This document shows positions 11,546-23,599 of a DNA stretch of 64,000 nucleotides, in pieces. The notes beneath the pieces are model-generated. The model did not search any database and had not been told where the DNA came from. It saw nothing but the letters and a program-made list of their open reading frames with translations. How positions within the stretch are numbered: the first letter of the stretch is position 1; each line of letters starts with the position of its first letter. This DNA is from Ceratodon purpureus (Eukaryota > Streptophyta > Bryopsida > Pseudoditrichales > Ditrichaceae): positions 27,673,037-27,737,036 of the forward strand of contig CM026426.1 of the NCBI GenBank assembly GCA_014871385.1. The letters run 5' to 3'. The position numbers were made by a program, and so were the translations under genes.

Positions 11546-12395
11546 TTATGCACCGCAGCTCCAGCGGACCCTTTGAAGAGGCGGATTCAAGGCAAGTTGC
11601 ATTGCATCGCTAGCGGATATATACTTCAACAAAATTGTTCGTTCGTATGCAGGTCCACCCCTTCCATTGCGCGGACACCCGCTCCATTCTAATAAGCCCA
11701 TAAATTGTTCCTCTTCTGCGGCTCCGTAGTGTCCACTTCCAAATGGATTAATAGGTACACGTACAATCCGGCTCTGACACAAGATCCACGAAATCGGTCT
11801 GCGTTCCCTAGTCGCGAGTGACGCGCCGAGGCGTTGTGGATCCGCGAAAAGCAGGAAATGGAAGAAGGATACCTTCGTAATCGCGACTACGCCGCCGTTC
11901 CCGACTTCTGCAATGCCGTGCGACTCGGCCACCTTCGGTGAAAGTCCGTGTAGATATGCCCCGTTGGATTGGAGTGGGGATGTCCGTGTCGCGATGCGCC
12001 CTTGTGGGTGATCCGGTCTGCGAGTTTGTGAGAGTTCCGCTGTGCGCGTGGGTCGAGACGTGTGCAGTTTGATCTCCCGAGTTCGCAGCTCTGGCTGCGA
12101 GTAATCTCCGTCGCACCCACGTGTAGTTCAACACATTGTTGACGTTGGTGAACTGCTCCTGCATAATGGGCGTCCACTGGAAATCACGAGAAGTATTCAA
12201 CAAAGACCTCACAATATCGTGGTGATCTGGTAAATACCGGAAATCTCGAATCTCGTGCATCACGCGGATTACAAGCAGCCACTGCAAAACATCCGTGGCG
12301 GTCTCAGGGTGCGGGGAGGACTTTGTCGGACTAGGCATTCTAAACGAGGAGCTCCTGGCCATGCTACGAGACGATGCAGAAATCAAGTGAGTCAA
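11546..12395 (-). pseudogene. Unknown protein fragment, antisense, frameshifted
   Basis: A 195-codon frame (12395-11808) begins with a Ser/Arg-rich leader, then DVLQWLLVIRVMHEIRDF and a helical stretch ending VNNVLNYTWVRRRLLAARA. It then becomes low-complexity Thr/His/Arg. An overlapping frame (11932-11546) appears to continue it after a frameshift and ends LLKYISASDAMQLALNPPL. I recognise no family. It lies upstream of, and on the same strand as, the long coiled-coil gene, so the two may have been one cargo module. Confidence 0.35.
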
Positions 12396-12557
12396 GTGGG
12401 AGTCTCAAATGACAGTCTCAAAAATACGCACCCTGTTTATTCTAAAAATAGAGTCTCAAGAATAATCAAAAATACTATACGCATATCGTCGAAGAGCCTA
12501 GGTAATCTACCGTGTAGACAGTAGACTGCCGTTGTAGAAGAATGAGTGGATAATGAC

Positions 12558-12604
12558 TAAACAATGCATTTGACATGATATCCGAGAACAATGCATTTGA
12601 CATT
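12558..12604. repeat. Short direct repeat at the junction before hAT copy 2
   Basis: AACAATGCATTTGACAT occurs at 12558-12574 and again at 12588-12604. It marks the boundary between the CpG-rich block and the older hAT copy, and could be a footprint of a rearrangement or a small tandem duplication. Confidence 0.7.
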
Positions 12605-15600
12605 TCCTATGGCGAGGCTAGGTGCCTCCAGCATTACGATTGGGACCAAAGAAATCCCCCAAAGACTTGCTACATGGCATTTATCGCAGTGAAGAGGAAG
12701 TTTCAATTCTGCTCTAGAAAGGTTTCCGGCCCCTTGACACCGGAGGAGATGAATGGTACCACGCCAACATTTTCGGCAACAGTTTAACGTCCATGTACTA
12801 GTGCTTCCACACACAGTACTGTGTACGATGGATTTGAACCTCATAACAATGATATCAAAGAGGATCCAGTTGATTGTAGTGCGGCGCCTAGTAGGGCCGG
12901 TTTGAATACCACTATGAGAATGCGTCAATAGGATATGAATGAAGCATACCAGATCTCTAAGCGAATGGAGTTGGACATGTTGTGGGCATTGTTCTTTTAC
13001 AAATCCATTGTAGCATTCAATGTGGTCAAGCACCTAGCATTTATACAGGCCATGAACTCAACGTCAACTGCCGGATTTGACTACAATCCCCCTTGTTTTA
13101 ACGCGATGCGAACAACGCACATCACAAAAAAAAAAAAAAAAAACAAATTAAGCCAAAGATTGATCGACGTAGGAAAACGTCAACCGAGTTATACGAGGCT
13201 ACCATTTGTTCATATGGTTGGGATAATGTGAATTTCCGACCACTGATGAATGTCATTTTAGTATGTCCAGCAGGCGATGTATTTCTTGGTTCAATTGATA
13301 CTACTGGCGAGAAGAAGACGATGGGTTACATTGCGGGACAGATGAAGAATTATATTTGAGAGGTTGGCCCTCAGAATGTTGTCCAAATTTGTATGGACAA
13401 TGCAAGCATTCTCCTAGAGGACTAGGGGAAGGAACCGTTTGTGAAGGATCTGGTCGCCAAAGGAAAACATGTGTGTCAATATATAAGGAAACATCATGTA
13501 CTTATAGCACTTTTCCACCAACATTCACCAAAGTTGTCCTTGAGGGTTCTTGTTGAAACCAGATTTGCTTGTAACTATCTGATGATAGACCGCCTTATGG
13601 ATGTTAAATTTGCCTTAGAGCAAGTAGTCATGGCACGAGAGTGGTATGAGTATGTCAACGGTCTATTCAACCAATCCATGGGGGTGCGTGCCTATGCACG
13701 CGCAAGCCTAGTACGACAACAATCCGTGATGATGCATTCTAGATTCAGTGTCAAAACTTCAAGGACATGGTAAAACAAGCCCTTGTAGCTCTGAGAATGT
13801 TTGATGGAAACTAGCCCGCAATGGGCAAGGCATGGGTTAGAATGAGCAACCTTAAGGATCACGTGTACAGTCTCCTTGCTATCACCCGCCGGACATGGCA
13901 ACAAGGCTAGAGGGACATTTCAATCGTAGATGGGACATGATGCACACCAATCTTCATTACACCGCGACTCTCTTGAACCCTTGGTGTAAAACCCATCTCG
14001 ACCTAAAAAACATAGGAGAAGCGAAGGAGGCACTCAATCGGGTCTTTCGTCAGGTGGGTGGTCAATCGGGAATTCCATTCGCCAAACTTGTGGTAGAGAT
14101 TACCACGTATGATGAGACACGTGGCCTTTACAGCCCAGAAGTGACCATCGATATTGTAGCAGCAAACCTGGAATCCCATCAATGGTGGCAAAGGATTGGG
14201 TCAGGGGTTTGGCAATCATTGCAAAGCGCATTTTATCTCAGGTTTGCACCACTTCATCATGTGAAAGGAATTGGAGCATGTATTCGTTTGTCCACAACAA
14301 GGTACGTAACCGCCTGGGAGTGGAGAAGTCAGAGGCTTTGGTGTACATTTGTACGAACAGAAGACTATTCTAAAAACGACTAGCGCCTAACCCCCTCTCA
14401 TGGTAGAAGAACAATGCATGATCAGAGGAGTCAGAACCGGAGGGAGATACAAGCAAAGAGGACAATAATGATGACGAGTACGGCATGTCGGATGGCCACG
14501 CATATGATGATGATAATGATGATGTTTGGAGACATGGAGCCGATTACGGTGACATGAATGGGGCCAATGATGGTCATGGCAACGGAGGTGACGACGCTAA
14601 TCGTGATGGTCCTCACCATCGCAACAACGATGGTGATAATGGTGGTGTATATGACTTCAACAATGAACTAGAATATAACCAGGAAAACCCAGACATGAAC
14701 ATCTATGGAGACGAAGTACCTCCACTCCTGGATTTTGATGAAGCAGCTAATGCAGAAGGAGGAGAAACACGTGATGAAGAAAATGCTTTTCCAGCCCAAG
14801 TCAATTCCAATAACAATGACAGAGATGCGGATGATTCCTCTAGTGACGACCATCTTGGTAACAATAAACGTGCTAACGATGATGACGACGATAATGATGA
14901 AGGAGGTGATGGAAGCAATGGACAGGGTGTAGGTGGACGTCATTGGACCGGTCCAGTCAGTGGAGAGGGCAAGTGGGGAGCAGGTTCAATCAAAGGAGAC
15001 TTAAGCTCACGCCAAGAGATTCCTCCTCGTCAAGAGAGAAGGACCGTTTGAGTAATTCCCGCACGAATTATACCTTCGTCGCAACGAACAGAGTTAGAGA
15101 GTAATAGAGCAGATACAAATGTGGATGAAGGTTTGGTCCAGAGGCCCACAATCTTGGTGGGTGCCACAATTGCTAGTCTCCATAGAACATCTACAGCGGC
15201 GAGGCCTCCCTTCCATCAAGCCGGTGGTAGTCAACGCAGTGCCTCCATCGTCAACAAGGACTCCATGGCGCCAACTAGAGACAACGCCATACAGAGTGAG
15301 GTCCGACATGGTGCAAAGAAATCCACGGAAAAGGTTGTTACGAAACCACCGTCACAAGAACCCAGTGGCAGAAGACGTAAGAGAGGCAAAAGAATAGGAA
15401 GTGACATACCTCCAATCTATAGAGGATACACTGAAGGTGGGCCATCTAGTGCAACTTGGGTGGTTCGCACACACTAAATCGTGTGGATGGCATCACAACC
15501 ATCCGTAATGGAGGGAAGAAGAGGCCTATGAAGCGCTTGGTAATTGCCAAAGATAGCTCCACGGGGGAAATTTCCACTCAAGTGCGCAATATTACATTGG

Positions 15601-15718
15601 AGGTGGAAGGAGAGGTACGAGCTCTAGTAGTCGTCGAGAGCTTAGATGAAGGTGCAACGAGCGCTCAGAGGAGGAAGACCCAGATTGGGATGAAGCGCCA
15701 TCAGAGTAAGATGTAATA
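12600..15718 (+). pseudogene. Older hAT transposase copy with dimerisation domain
   Basis: Homologous blocks to the first copy start near 12914 and include FNVVKHLAF, a GWDNV motif near 13220 and DVFLGSIDTTG. Beyond the point where copy 1 stops come the remaining transposase core (EWYEYVNGLFNQSMG) and, near 14180-14370 after a frameshift, the hAT dimerisation signature: LAIIAKRILSQVCTTSSCER followed by NWSMYSFVHNKVRN. After this comes an acidic Asp/Asn/Gly-rich tail (14485-15051), a basic NLS-like GRRRKRGKR and an acidic end, with a TAA stop at about 15714-15716. A poly-A run at 13128-13145, several stops (for example TGA near 13358) and frameshifts kill it. No TIRs were identified. Confidence 0.8.
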
Positions 15719-16109
15719 TTCCGACAAGAATTGAACCCACCTATGGCTCAAAAAAAAAACCTCCCTGCAAGAAAAAGGCCCGCACCACACCGGAAGAATA
15801 GACTGTGGCTACTTTTTTTCGCGCTTGATATAGTAGTAAATCTAACCGTAAAGTGCATCAACAAAAACCAAAAAAAGTATATAACATTAGTATTTAGAAT
15901 TGGATTTTTTTTTTGTATGTTCAAATTAGATAGACCTATACTTTTACTTAGACACAACCAAATTTAGTATCTCTACCTCAAAAGAATTGTACGGTTGTGC
16001 TCTGTATTAGTTATGTGCGGAATTGCGGTTTTTATAATTCCATTTACCATTGAAATGTTTTTGTAATTTGTGCATGATACGAATGTGGAGTAGTCGAAAA
16101 GGTTTATAA

Positions 16110-16400
16110 TGATGCATTTTCCGGGCGTGTGCACAGGGGCGGGCGCGTACAGGGGAACGGGCAAGTGCATGGAGACAGGCTTGTGCACAGGCACGGGCAC
16201 GTATAGGGGGACGGGCGCGTTCAGGGGGACGGGGCGTGCACGGGGACGGGGACATACGGACGTGGATGAGTGCGCACACGCGGGCACGAGCGCCTACAGT
16301 CACATCGGGCACGCGCAAGCACGGCTGATGGGCGCGTGCAGAGTCCGCATTCGAACGCATTTGAAGACCCTGCACGGGCGCATGTACGTGGCTATTGGCG
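16110..16400. repeat. GC-rich array, GGGCGCGT orientation
   Basis: Irregular units such as GGGCGCGTACAGGGG and ACGGGCACGT fill the stretch. Its reverse complement resembles the arrays at 3.99-4.15 kb and 18.36-18.69 kb. With the latter it forms oppositely oriented flanks around the kinase-like gene. Confidence 0.7.
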
Positions 16401-16597
16401 CAAGCATCAGCCGGGGTAGCATAGAAGGCTCCTTTTAACCTTTATTTTCTACTTTGCAAAGTATTCTCTTCCAAGTAGCTCCTTGTCCTAGCTCGTGACT
16501 CCATGTGCTATGCTTGGAACTGCAGGAAGTGGGAGCAATCACATTGAGCGGGGGGGAATTTTTTGTTTTTTTTTGGTGTATAATTAGGTAATCAATT

Positions 16598-18171
16598 ATG
16601 TCGTTCTCTTGTGGCTCAGGGAAACGTCCCGCTTATGTAGACCTTGATGTCCCAAAAGAGGCGGTGGTAGCAACTTCCACAACACCAACTCAGACAGGCT
16701 CAAACCTATCAATGAACTTTTCGGGGAAGAAGAGCCAGAAGCCAGCGAGTGAACGAGACGTTCACTACCCACCTATTGCGTATGTGAACTTCATTAGAGA
16801 GCATGCCTTGGAGTGGTACTGAGTTCGTACTCGGGAGATGTTTACACGAGAATATATTCCGAGCAGAGAGTAGAGAGTTACAAAATTAAAAAATGACTTG
16901 CAATACCATTTGGTCAAGAAACTAAATTATTTTGAGAGATATAGTAATTGTAATGCTCCTACTTCCATTATAGCAAGTGTATGGACTAGCAAATAACAAC
17001 AAAAACTTCAAACATTGTGCATGTGTTTGAGTGTGTCAACAAAAAGCCCAAGGAGGGCTACTCGAAGCAGCAGAAAGAGGAGTTGAAGAAGCTGGCATAT
17101 GTCCAGAAGCAGTGTAACAAATTCTCAAGTAGTAGGACGAGGATTAGGCCATGGCACGAAGCCGGACTCAAGAGTGCAATGGAAAAATACTTGTGGGGAG
17201 CAGTGGTTTCAGATCCAAGAGGGGTTAAGGTGGTTATGTTGTCTAGCTCTACTGAAGGCGGATTCGGTAAAGTACTAAAATTACGTTTTGTTGGGATGGC
17301 AACCAAACCTGAGACTTGTGACTTTGCGGGGAAGATGTCCAAGGCAGAGGACAACACCAAAAAGCGATACATGACTGCGATTGAAGCCATGGTTTGTACA
17401 ATTGAACATCCCGGCATTATTAAAAAATTTCCAGTCAATGACAGGACCATGGAAGCATACACACTTCGGTGGAACGGGGATTGTATTCAAAAATTTCTGC
17501 ACATGGAGAATAGTAAAGTCTCAAAGGCTATTAACAACCGTAATATCAAGAAGCTTAAAGTCGATCACCCTATGGCAACACTTGAACGTATTTAGGCCTT
17601 CCGCACCCATAGGGCCAAGCTAGCTTGGGCATTAATCTGTATTTTGGACCGGGTCCATAAGAGGTATCTACAGCATAATGGCATCTCCCCAAGATATGTC
17701 TTGCTTCACTTTCTAGAGGATATAGTGGACCAAGCATACATTAGAGTATGCGATTCGGGCCTTGCAAGTCGAACTTGTGAGACAACACCTTCAAATTATG
17801 GTTACCGAAGTGATGAGGAGCTTAAGGCTATCCATGCCCAACGTGGTTGGTTTGAAGCCTTGGGGTGGTAGTACACTTATAGTAAGCCAAATTCAGAGAC
17901 CTCATTGGAAATTCAAAAGAGACGATATTTATATTTGCAAGCTGCTGACGCATACTCGGTTGGAGTGATAGCAAATAAGATTTGGGATAACGAGGAAGAC
18001 CCGGATCTTTTCAAGGACAAAGTGGGAAAGTCTAGATTTGCAGTGGTGTTAAAAGAGCTCGCAAATCCCGATCCCAAGTCCCGCTTCACCTTGCTCGAGG
18101 CCGTCGCCCTCTTGACATCATCTCCCTACAAGTTCCAAATTCCAGAGTGTTGTTATTGCAACAAAATTTAG
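16598..18171 (+). pseudogene. Degenerate protein-kinase-like gene
   Basis: The 5' part starts MSFSCGSGKRPAYVD. The body (17017-17595) includes a Gly-rich-loop-like SSSTEGGFGKVLKLRF. The region equivalent to the catalytic loop reads HNGISPRYVLLHF and the DFG-equivalent region CDSGLASRT. In an active kinase the loop would be HxDxxxxN, so the catalytic Asp is Gly and the Asn is Tyr. A C-lobe tail follows (DAYSVGVIANKIWDNEEDPDLF). Stops interrupt it at 16820-16822 (TGA), near 16870 (TAG), at 17593-17595 (TAG) and near 17869 (TAG), and there is a frameshift before 17017. It lies downstream of hAT copy 2 on the same strand and between oppositely oriented GC arrays. Confidence 0.7.
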
Positions 18172-18354
18172 AATGACACAAGTAGTGACAGGAATGTGAC
18201 ATTTCTTGTTCGTTATATGATGAAACATTCTTCGTAAGTGGTTTATTGCCACAATTTTGCAATTCTTTTTAATAAACATAACACTCCACACTTGCCCTCT
18301 CCAGAAATTTCTCTCCTCTCTTATGATGTTTGCCCAATGTTGCTCTTCCCCTTC

Positions 18355-18690
18355 CACACTGCAGCGCTCGCGCTCCATTGCACGCGCCCGATGTAGCACT
18401 CTCACCCAAACGCACACGCCCAACACTGTGCGTGCCCGAGGCAATGATCGCGCCTGATCCACGCTCGCGCCCAATATTTACGGTTGCTCCCGTCTACGGG
18501 ATCGCGCCCGCCGCAATGCTGACTCCCGACTGTGCGCGCCCACGCGCGCTCCCGAAAAGCGCTTGCACCCACGTGCTCGAGCACTCCTGCACGCGCCCGT
18601 GACAACGCTCTTGCTGAGATGCTCGCGCACGTAACAGCGCTTGCGGCTACCTGCACGCGTCCGTAATGGCGGTGGCGCCCGCACAAAGTC
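18355..18690. repeat. GC-rich array, GCGCGCCC orientation
   Basis: Repeated GCACGCGCCCG-type units occur every 15-25 bp in a stretch otherwise surrounded by AT-rich DNA. It is the inverse orientation of the array at 16.11-16.40 kb. Confidence 0.7.
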
Positions 18691-18725
18691 AGCGCTAGGT
18701 AAATTTGTTTAACCCTTACCATGAG

Positions 18726-19723
18726 TCAACTGGTCATCGCCCTTATCGAACGAACATTTGAGTGTGTTTTGTCACCATGACGGACTAATGGATTAACGGA
18801 CGGTTTGTCTATTATGACAACCCTGGTCATCTTTGGCCGGCCAGGTCTTTGCGTCATAGGCATCTCCATGTGCTTACCTAGACTAATCTGAATGTAGATG
18901 CCTTGTTGAGCTTCTTGAGCGGCTTTTTTTGCAAGGGACAGCTCATCACTACCGAGAAGGGCCAAGGCATCCAAGCGCTTCTTCTTTGTATCATTGCCAA
19001 CGACCCTTGCTTTCTTGATGGCAGCAGAATGAGCACCAAGGTGTTCCTAGAACTTGCTCTCTTCATCCTCCTTCTCTCTCAACAAGGCATGCTAGTTTTG
19101 CAAATCACCAGCAATGTGTTTCCGTTGAGCCTCCATCTACACAACATACCTTAGGCTTCGGTTTTCTTGACCCTTGCTTCTCTCAAATTTTCCTTGGAAT
19201 TTAAAGTGGTTCAATCCTCATGTCTTTTGCCATTAGGGAAAGACTTGGGATATCTCTCGTCCTCGCTGACCATGAGAATCCTTGGGCGACTCCCGTCGCG
19301 AGTTTGACCCCGGCCCTTCTCTATTTCAATCACTCCTTTGCTGCTGCTAAAATAACATGCTTGAATAAATGAAGTACAAAATTTACTATTGTTTGGATCG
19401 CCTCCATACACATTAGCACGCATCCCTGTGTAAGCGTGGATGGCTTGTTGATCCATGCAATCGGAAATGTAATGCTGCCTAAATATTCGCTCAAGCTAGG
19501 AATCTAGAAGTAGAGACTTCTTGAGCTCGAAAAATGTGGTTCTAATTTTGCGGAGACTGCGGATTTGGTGGAAAAACTAACTGTTGTAGTTTGTCCTCTT
19601 CTTGTTAAGAGGAAAGGGTGATATCACCTGGAGCTTCAATGCCACGGAATTTAATAGCAACGTCAAGCTGAAGGATTGGTCCGATGGCGTAGCTACCGAG
19701 TCGTCCTTGCTACCAACAACCAT
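18726..19723 (-). pseudogene. Coiled-coil protein pseudogene, antisense
   Basis: One reading frame can be followed from MVVGSKDDSVATPSDQ at 19723 to a TGA near 18728, with about five internal stops. Recognisable stretches are IRSLRKIRTTFFELKKSLLL, YISDCMDQQAIHAYTG, a basic segment, EAQRKHIAGDLQ, then HALLREKEDEESKF and RLDALALLGSDELSLAKKA. The C-terminal half is helical and charged. The family is unknown to me. The middle could be a SANT/trihelix-like DNA-binding segment, which is speculation. Its position antisense to the kinase-like gene mirrors the coiled-coil gene beside hAT copy 1. Confidence 0.5.
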
Positions 19724-20364
19724 GGTTGTACACAAGTGCAACAAGACCCCCTCTTAGGCATAATCTTCAGCTCAGTTCTCTAGCAGCATAGCATTGATCC
19801 TACGTAACAGAAGAAATTATAGCAAAGAACTGAAGGTGTAAATTACCTGCATTCTTGAAAGGAAAGCCCTAGTGAGCCATGCTTCTGTCGAACCCGCAAA
19901 CAACTTTACTCTACAGTTGCCCGATGTCGTGTCCCAGCAAAGCACCCCTCTACGCTGTGGTGTCCGTCGCCGCATCCATTCTCGCAAGGAACTTTGCTTT
20001 GCAGCACCTTTGCAGCCTGTCCGCTGCATTGGACCCCCTTCTTACGCGGTTCCAATCGCCGATCCATTGCAGCTGGTGGATTGCCAGTGCAACGATGGTG
20101 TTGGCATCGCGGAGAAGACTGCTACAATCAATGGGGGGCGAGAGGGGGAGCAAGGGAAGCGCTCTTCAACCTCTCTACTCCGCGTAGACTATTGGCCTCT
20201 TGATTATAAGGATCCTGACCGAGGCCATTAACTTCCTGACCGTCTAAGCGCCACATCACCTTTTAAGAAAAATAAAAAGAAGAGGAATAAAAAAGGAGAA
20301 AGTTACCCAAAAGAATATTTGTAGAAAACATTATCCAGAATTGGGAGACAAAAGAGAAATAAAG
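19724..20364. other. No gene recognised
   Basis: Several overlapping frames of 60-119 codons occur around 19.8-20.2 kb, where the DNA is moderately GC-rich. None has a recognisable domain. Confidence 0.4.
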
Positions 20365-20431
20365 TAGAACGGAGATATGTTGCAAAGTTCCCAAGTTCTC
20401 TCTTGCAACTTTGCATCATATCCGTGTTCTA
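20365..20431. repeat. Imperfect hairpin
   Basis: Arms 20365-20389 and 20407-20431 pair at 21 of 25 positions (TAGAAC..GATATGTTGCAAAGTT) around a 17-nt loop. A third copy of GATATGCTGCAAAGTTGC occurs near 20536. Confidence 0.6.
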
Positions 20432-20605
20432 AAAGTGCTTCCTCAATTTGGAATGATTGATTTACAGTTCATCCTTTGCTCATTTGTTAGGACTTATCAT
20501 GTGAAGTGAGGTTGCAACGTCACGTAGGTCTCCATGATATGCTGCAAAGTTGCAATTGATCTTCTAGCTACGCACCAAGTCTTCTAAGTCGATACATGTT
20601 GTCCT

Positions 20606-22254
20606 TTAAATAGCATGATGAACATGGTTCCTTCGTGTTGGTGTATCAAGATCTGCATCTGCTACCACAACATTTGCAATATAAAAGATCTCTTCATACT
20701 CTAAATGTGTAATTTTTGCTGAAGTTTTACTACTAGCTCTTTCCATGGGCAGAGTGGGGTTGGGTGTTGCTGTGTGGTGGTTTGCATCATTGACTTTGGG
20801 TCCTGCCATCTTTATATCGTTTCGAGCAATAAGTCATGTCATCCTACAAGCTGCTGCAATCATGGTGGCACTTGCTATGTTCTTGCCAACTTTGACCTCT
20901 AACTTAGTGTGAACAAGTACATCGCAAGGCGTTGCTTCATCGTTGACACCGTGTACATGAACACGTGCTGCTATAATAAACGTCGCCTCCATGTAGCACG
21001 CAACTTGAACGGCTGGCGGAGTTGCCTTCCACATTGGAAGACATGCTCACTTGGAGAAGGAAAGCCAATTTGATGGCGCTTCAATCTTTCTCTTTTTATT
21101 CAAAAGCTTAGCCTCAATGCAACTCAACAAAAGTGCCTAGCCTTCTTTATCCACTCCTGTTGCGGCAGCCTTGGGTGTAGAAAGGTTGGACTCAAAGCCC
21201 CATTATGCCATCCAACCTCCAAATGGCTTCACATTGCAACGTAGACAAGAATGTTTGCACAAAATAGCAATGTCAAACAATTAGATTGGATAGAAAAGAC
21301 ATTTGCATAAGAGGTTCACTAAAGCCATGTCGGCCCAATAGCATCCGCAATCTACAAATTGAAGGTGCTTCTTCACAGTTCATAGCAATTGCTAAATATA
21401 TCTTATGTGGGCGGATGCAACTCTCTTGGATTACAAGGACGACAATTTCGCCGCAAATGTTGTTAATGAAATTTTGAAGCGGCAATAATTGAGCTCTTAG
21501 ATTGTAGTCTATTGCTTAATTGTATTATCCAATGTTTATAGGATGGTTGACACGGCAACTACATCCTCTATGAGAGATTGCAAGCGCTCACTAAAAAGCT
21601 TCTTTGAGACATTATCTAAGACCATGCAATGCTTCGACTGCTAGATCCTTGCAAAGTCTTCCCACTTTGCTCGCTTGGAGCACATCAATTCTTACCTCTT
21701 GGTCTCTCCCATCGCCAAAATTGCCAACGATATTTATGCATGCGCTGCTGATCTCTGATTTTAAGTTTCACTTCCTCTATCTTCTGACGTTGCTTCATTA
21801 GTTGTGCAACTCCCTATATTAGTTGCTTTTTGTGTGTAGCTTTTGGTTTTTTATGAGAAGGCTTCCTCTTAGGTCTTGCCAATGTTGCAGCTAGTGTAGG
21901 CTAAGACTATTATCTTGCCGCTTTAGCCCAACCCTTGACTACCACTACATGGCGACGCACTACTGATTTGTAGAGCATTGCTTCCATAATAGCTTTTGCA
22001 GCGCGTGGCTGATGCACAATACCTCCGAAACACGGCACACATCCCTCAGATATTCTTTTTTCTACGACGTTTATCTCCCTTACAACCTTGTTAACAACTG
22101 CTTTAAACACTTGCAACATGGCTTGGATTTGCTTCGGCATGCATGGCGGAGAGAGGTTTGTTGGATTCATACCAAAACTTTTGAGGCAGCTCTGCCTAGT
22201 TGATAAACATACTCTTAAAGTGGAAAATCCAGTGAATGAATCTCTTATCCTCAA
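20606..22254 (-). pseudogene. Decayed protein-coding relics, family unknown
   Basis: Two stretches keep a readable frame. From about 21190 to 20606 a frame with three stops contains a basic NKKRKIEAPSNWL and VGKNIASATMIAAACRM. From 22254 to 21910 the frame contains QAMLQVFKAVVNKVVREINV and AAKAIMEAMLYKSVVRRHVV. Between them only short islands such as IDVLQASKVGRLCKDLAVEA survive. The pieces may come from one gene. I do not recognise it. Confidence 0.3.
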
Positions 22255-22759
22255 TCTCTCCTAGCCCAATATTAGAATAATGCTTATCACACCGAGGCTT
22301 GTCAACACATATACTTGTAATGAAGAAAGTTCATTCAAGATATCATAGTCTATAATTTTCAAGCCTTAACTCATAAAGCTCCTAGGCGTTTTTGTTGTGC
22401 TGAAATGAATGCGCTTTAGTTTCCGCCCCAACTCTAGAGACTAATTTCCAAGATTTCTGTACAAATTAAAGCCTTGCCATTGTAGAGTGTCATGATTTAG
22501 GGTGTTTCTAGTTGTCTCCATTATCCTTACTTAACTACATCATAATACTATGATATTACGGATTGTACTATACAAGCTGAAGATTATGATAAATTGGTAG
22601 CCTTCAATGGCCTTGCTCAAGCACAATCTGTGATTAGTACCCTTGCTTCAGCCACGTATCTTTTTTAAGTTGCCCACTTCCGTATCTATGTAAGTTAATA
22701 ACTTTCATGTAATCACGACTCAACTGTTTGCAGTGCTACTTGTTAGTCCTTGCTGATCA

Positions 22760-23580
22760 CATTGAGGCGGAAAATGGCAGAGAAGTGGGCTAGAAAGAGG
22801 AATCTGAGCCTGGCAGCACAAGTGCTAGATCCTCTAGTTCCAAAAGTCTAGAGTGGCGGCGAGGACGTTTCATCAGGGATCTGTCTATTTTCCCCCATCA
22901 AGCAGTGGCTCTAAGGCCAGGCCCGGGGGGGATGGGAGGGGAAGGGGCAAATCTCTACTCCTATTATTTGCCTTGAAAGGGGGCCGTAGTGATCTCAAGA
23001 GGACCTCTTTAGGGTAATTTAGGGCCTACAGCCCCAAATTTTTAAAAATAAAAAGCTATATAAAAAAACCCCTGGACCCCAAAACGGAGAGGGGCAGCAA
23101 AATGAAACCCACCAAGCCTAGCAACCGAACCAGGGGTTGCACCTCTTGATGGGGGAAAATAAAGAGACCCTTTCATCAGATCATAGTAATCCAAAAGTTG
23201 TTTGTCACCTCAGGCTCACTATGGAGGATTTCGACGAACCAATTGACCACGCAAATATCCAGCCAGATGTGTATAAGCCCATGCGTGCGGCAACGTCCAT
23301 GCTAGTGGGGCATAACACACATTTCGGGAGCAGATTCTTCACCACTTATGTTGGGCTGTGCAACAAGGGTTGCGCTTCTAAAGAATGTTGCGAGGGAGTA
23401 CAGTTGCATTACCAATGCCGAAGTCATGCAAATCAAAAAGGTAGGCACCCAATCAAATGGTTATAAATTGTGGAGAGGCAAGGATGCTAAACAAGTGAAG
23501 TTGTACAAGCAGCACAGGTTCAAGGTTTATGGTGATAAGCCTAAGAATAGTTACAGTTCCATGCATTTTTAGAAGGGTAA
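22760..23580 (+). pseudogene. Unknown coding relic interrupted by a MITE
   Basis: Before the MITE the frame reads RNLSLAAQVLDPLVPK, a stop (TAG), then SGGEDVSS. After it the same frame continues SDHSNPKVVCHLRLTMEDF and then HANIQPDVYKPMRAATSMLV. If the 295-bp MITE plus one TTTCATCA copy is taken out, the frame runs through, so the insertion hit a sequence that was coding-like. No family recognised. Confidence 0.4.
22876..23170. mobile_element. 295-bp MITE with 8-bp target duplication
   Basis: Perfect TTFCATCA-type duplications, read as TTTCATCA, flank it at 22868-22875 and 23171-23178. The ends are inverted repeats of about 27 bp with mismatches only in the outer part (shared ATTTTCCCCCATCAAG). 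An 8-bp duplication fits the hAT superfamily, although the terminal GGG is not the usual CAGGG unless the boundary is shifted by two bases. No ORF inside. Confidence 0.75.
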
Positions 23581-23599
23581 ACTCATCATCAAGCACCAG

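Noticed and set aside
14485..15051. Separate Asp/Asn-rich gene
   Set aside because: It follows the hAT dimerisation domain directly and is better read as the acidic tail of that transposase.
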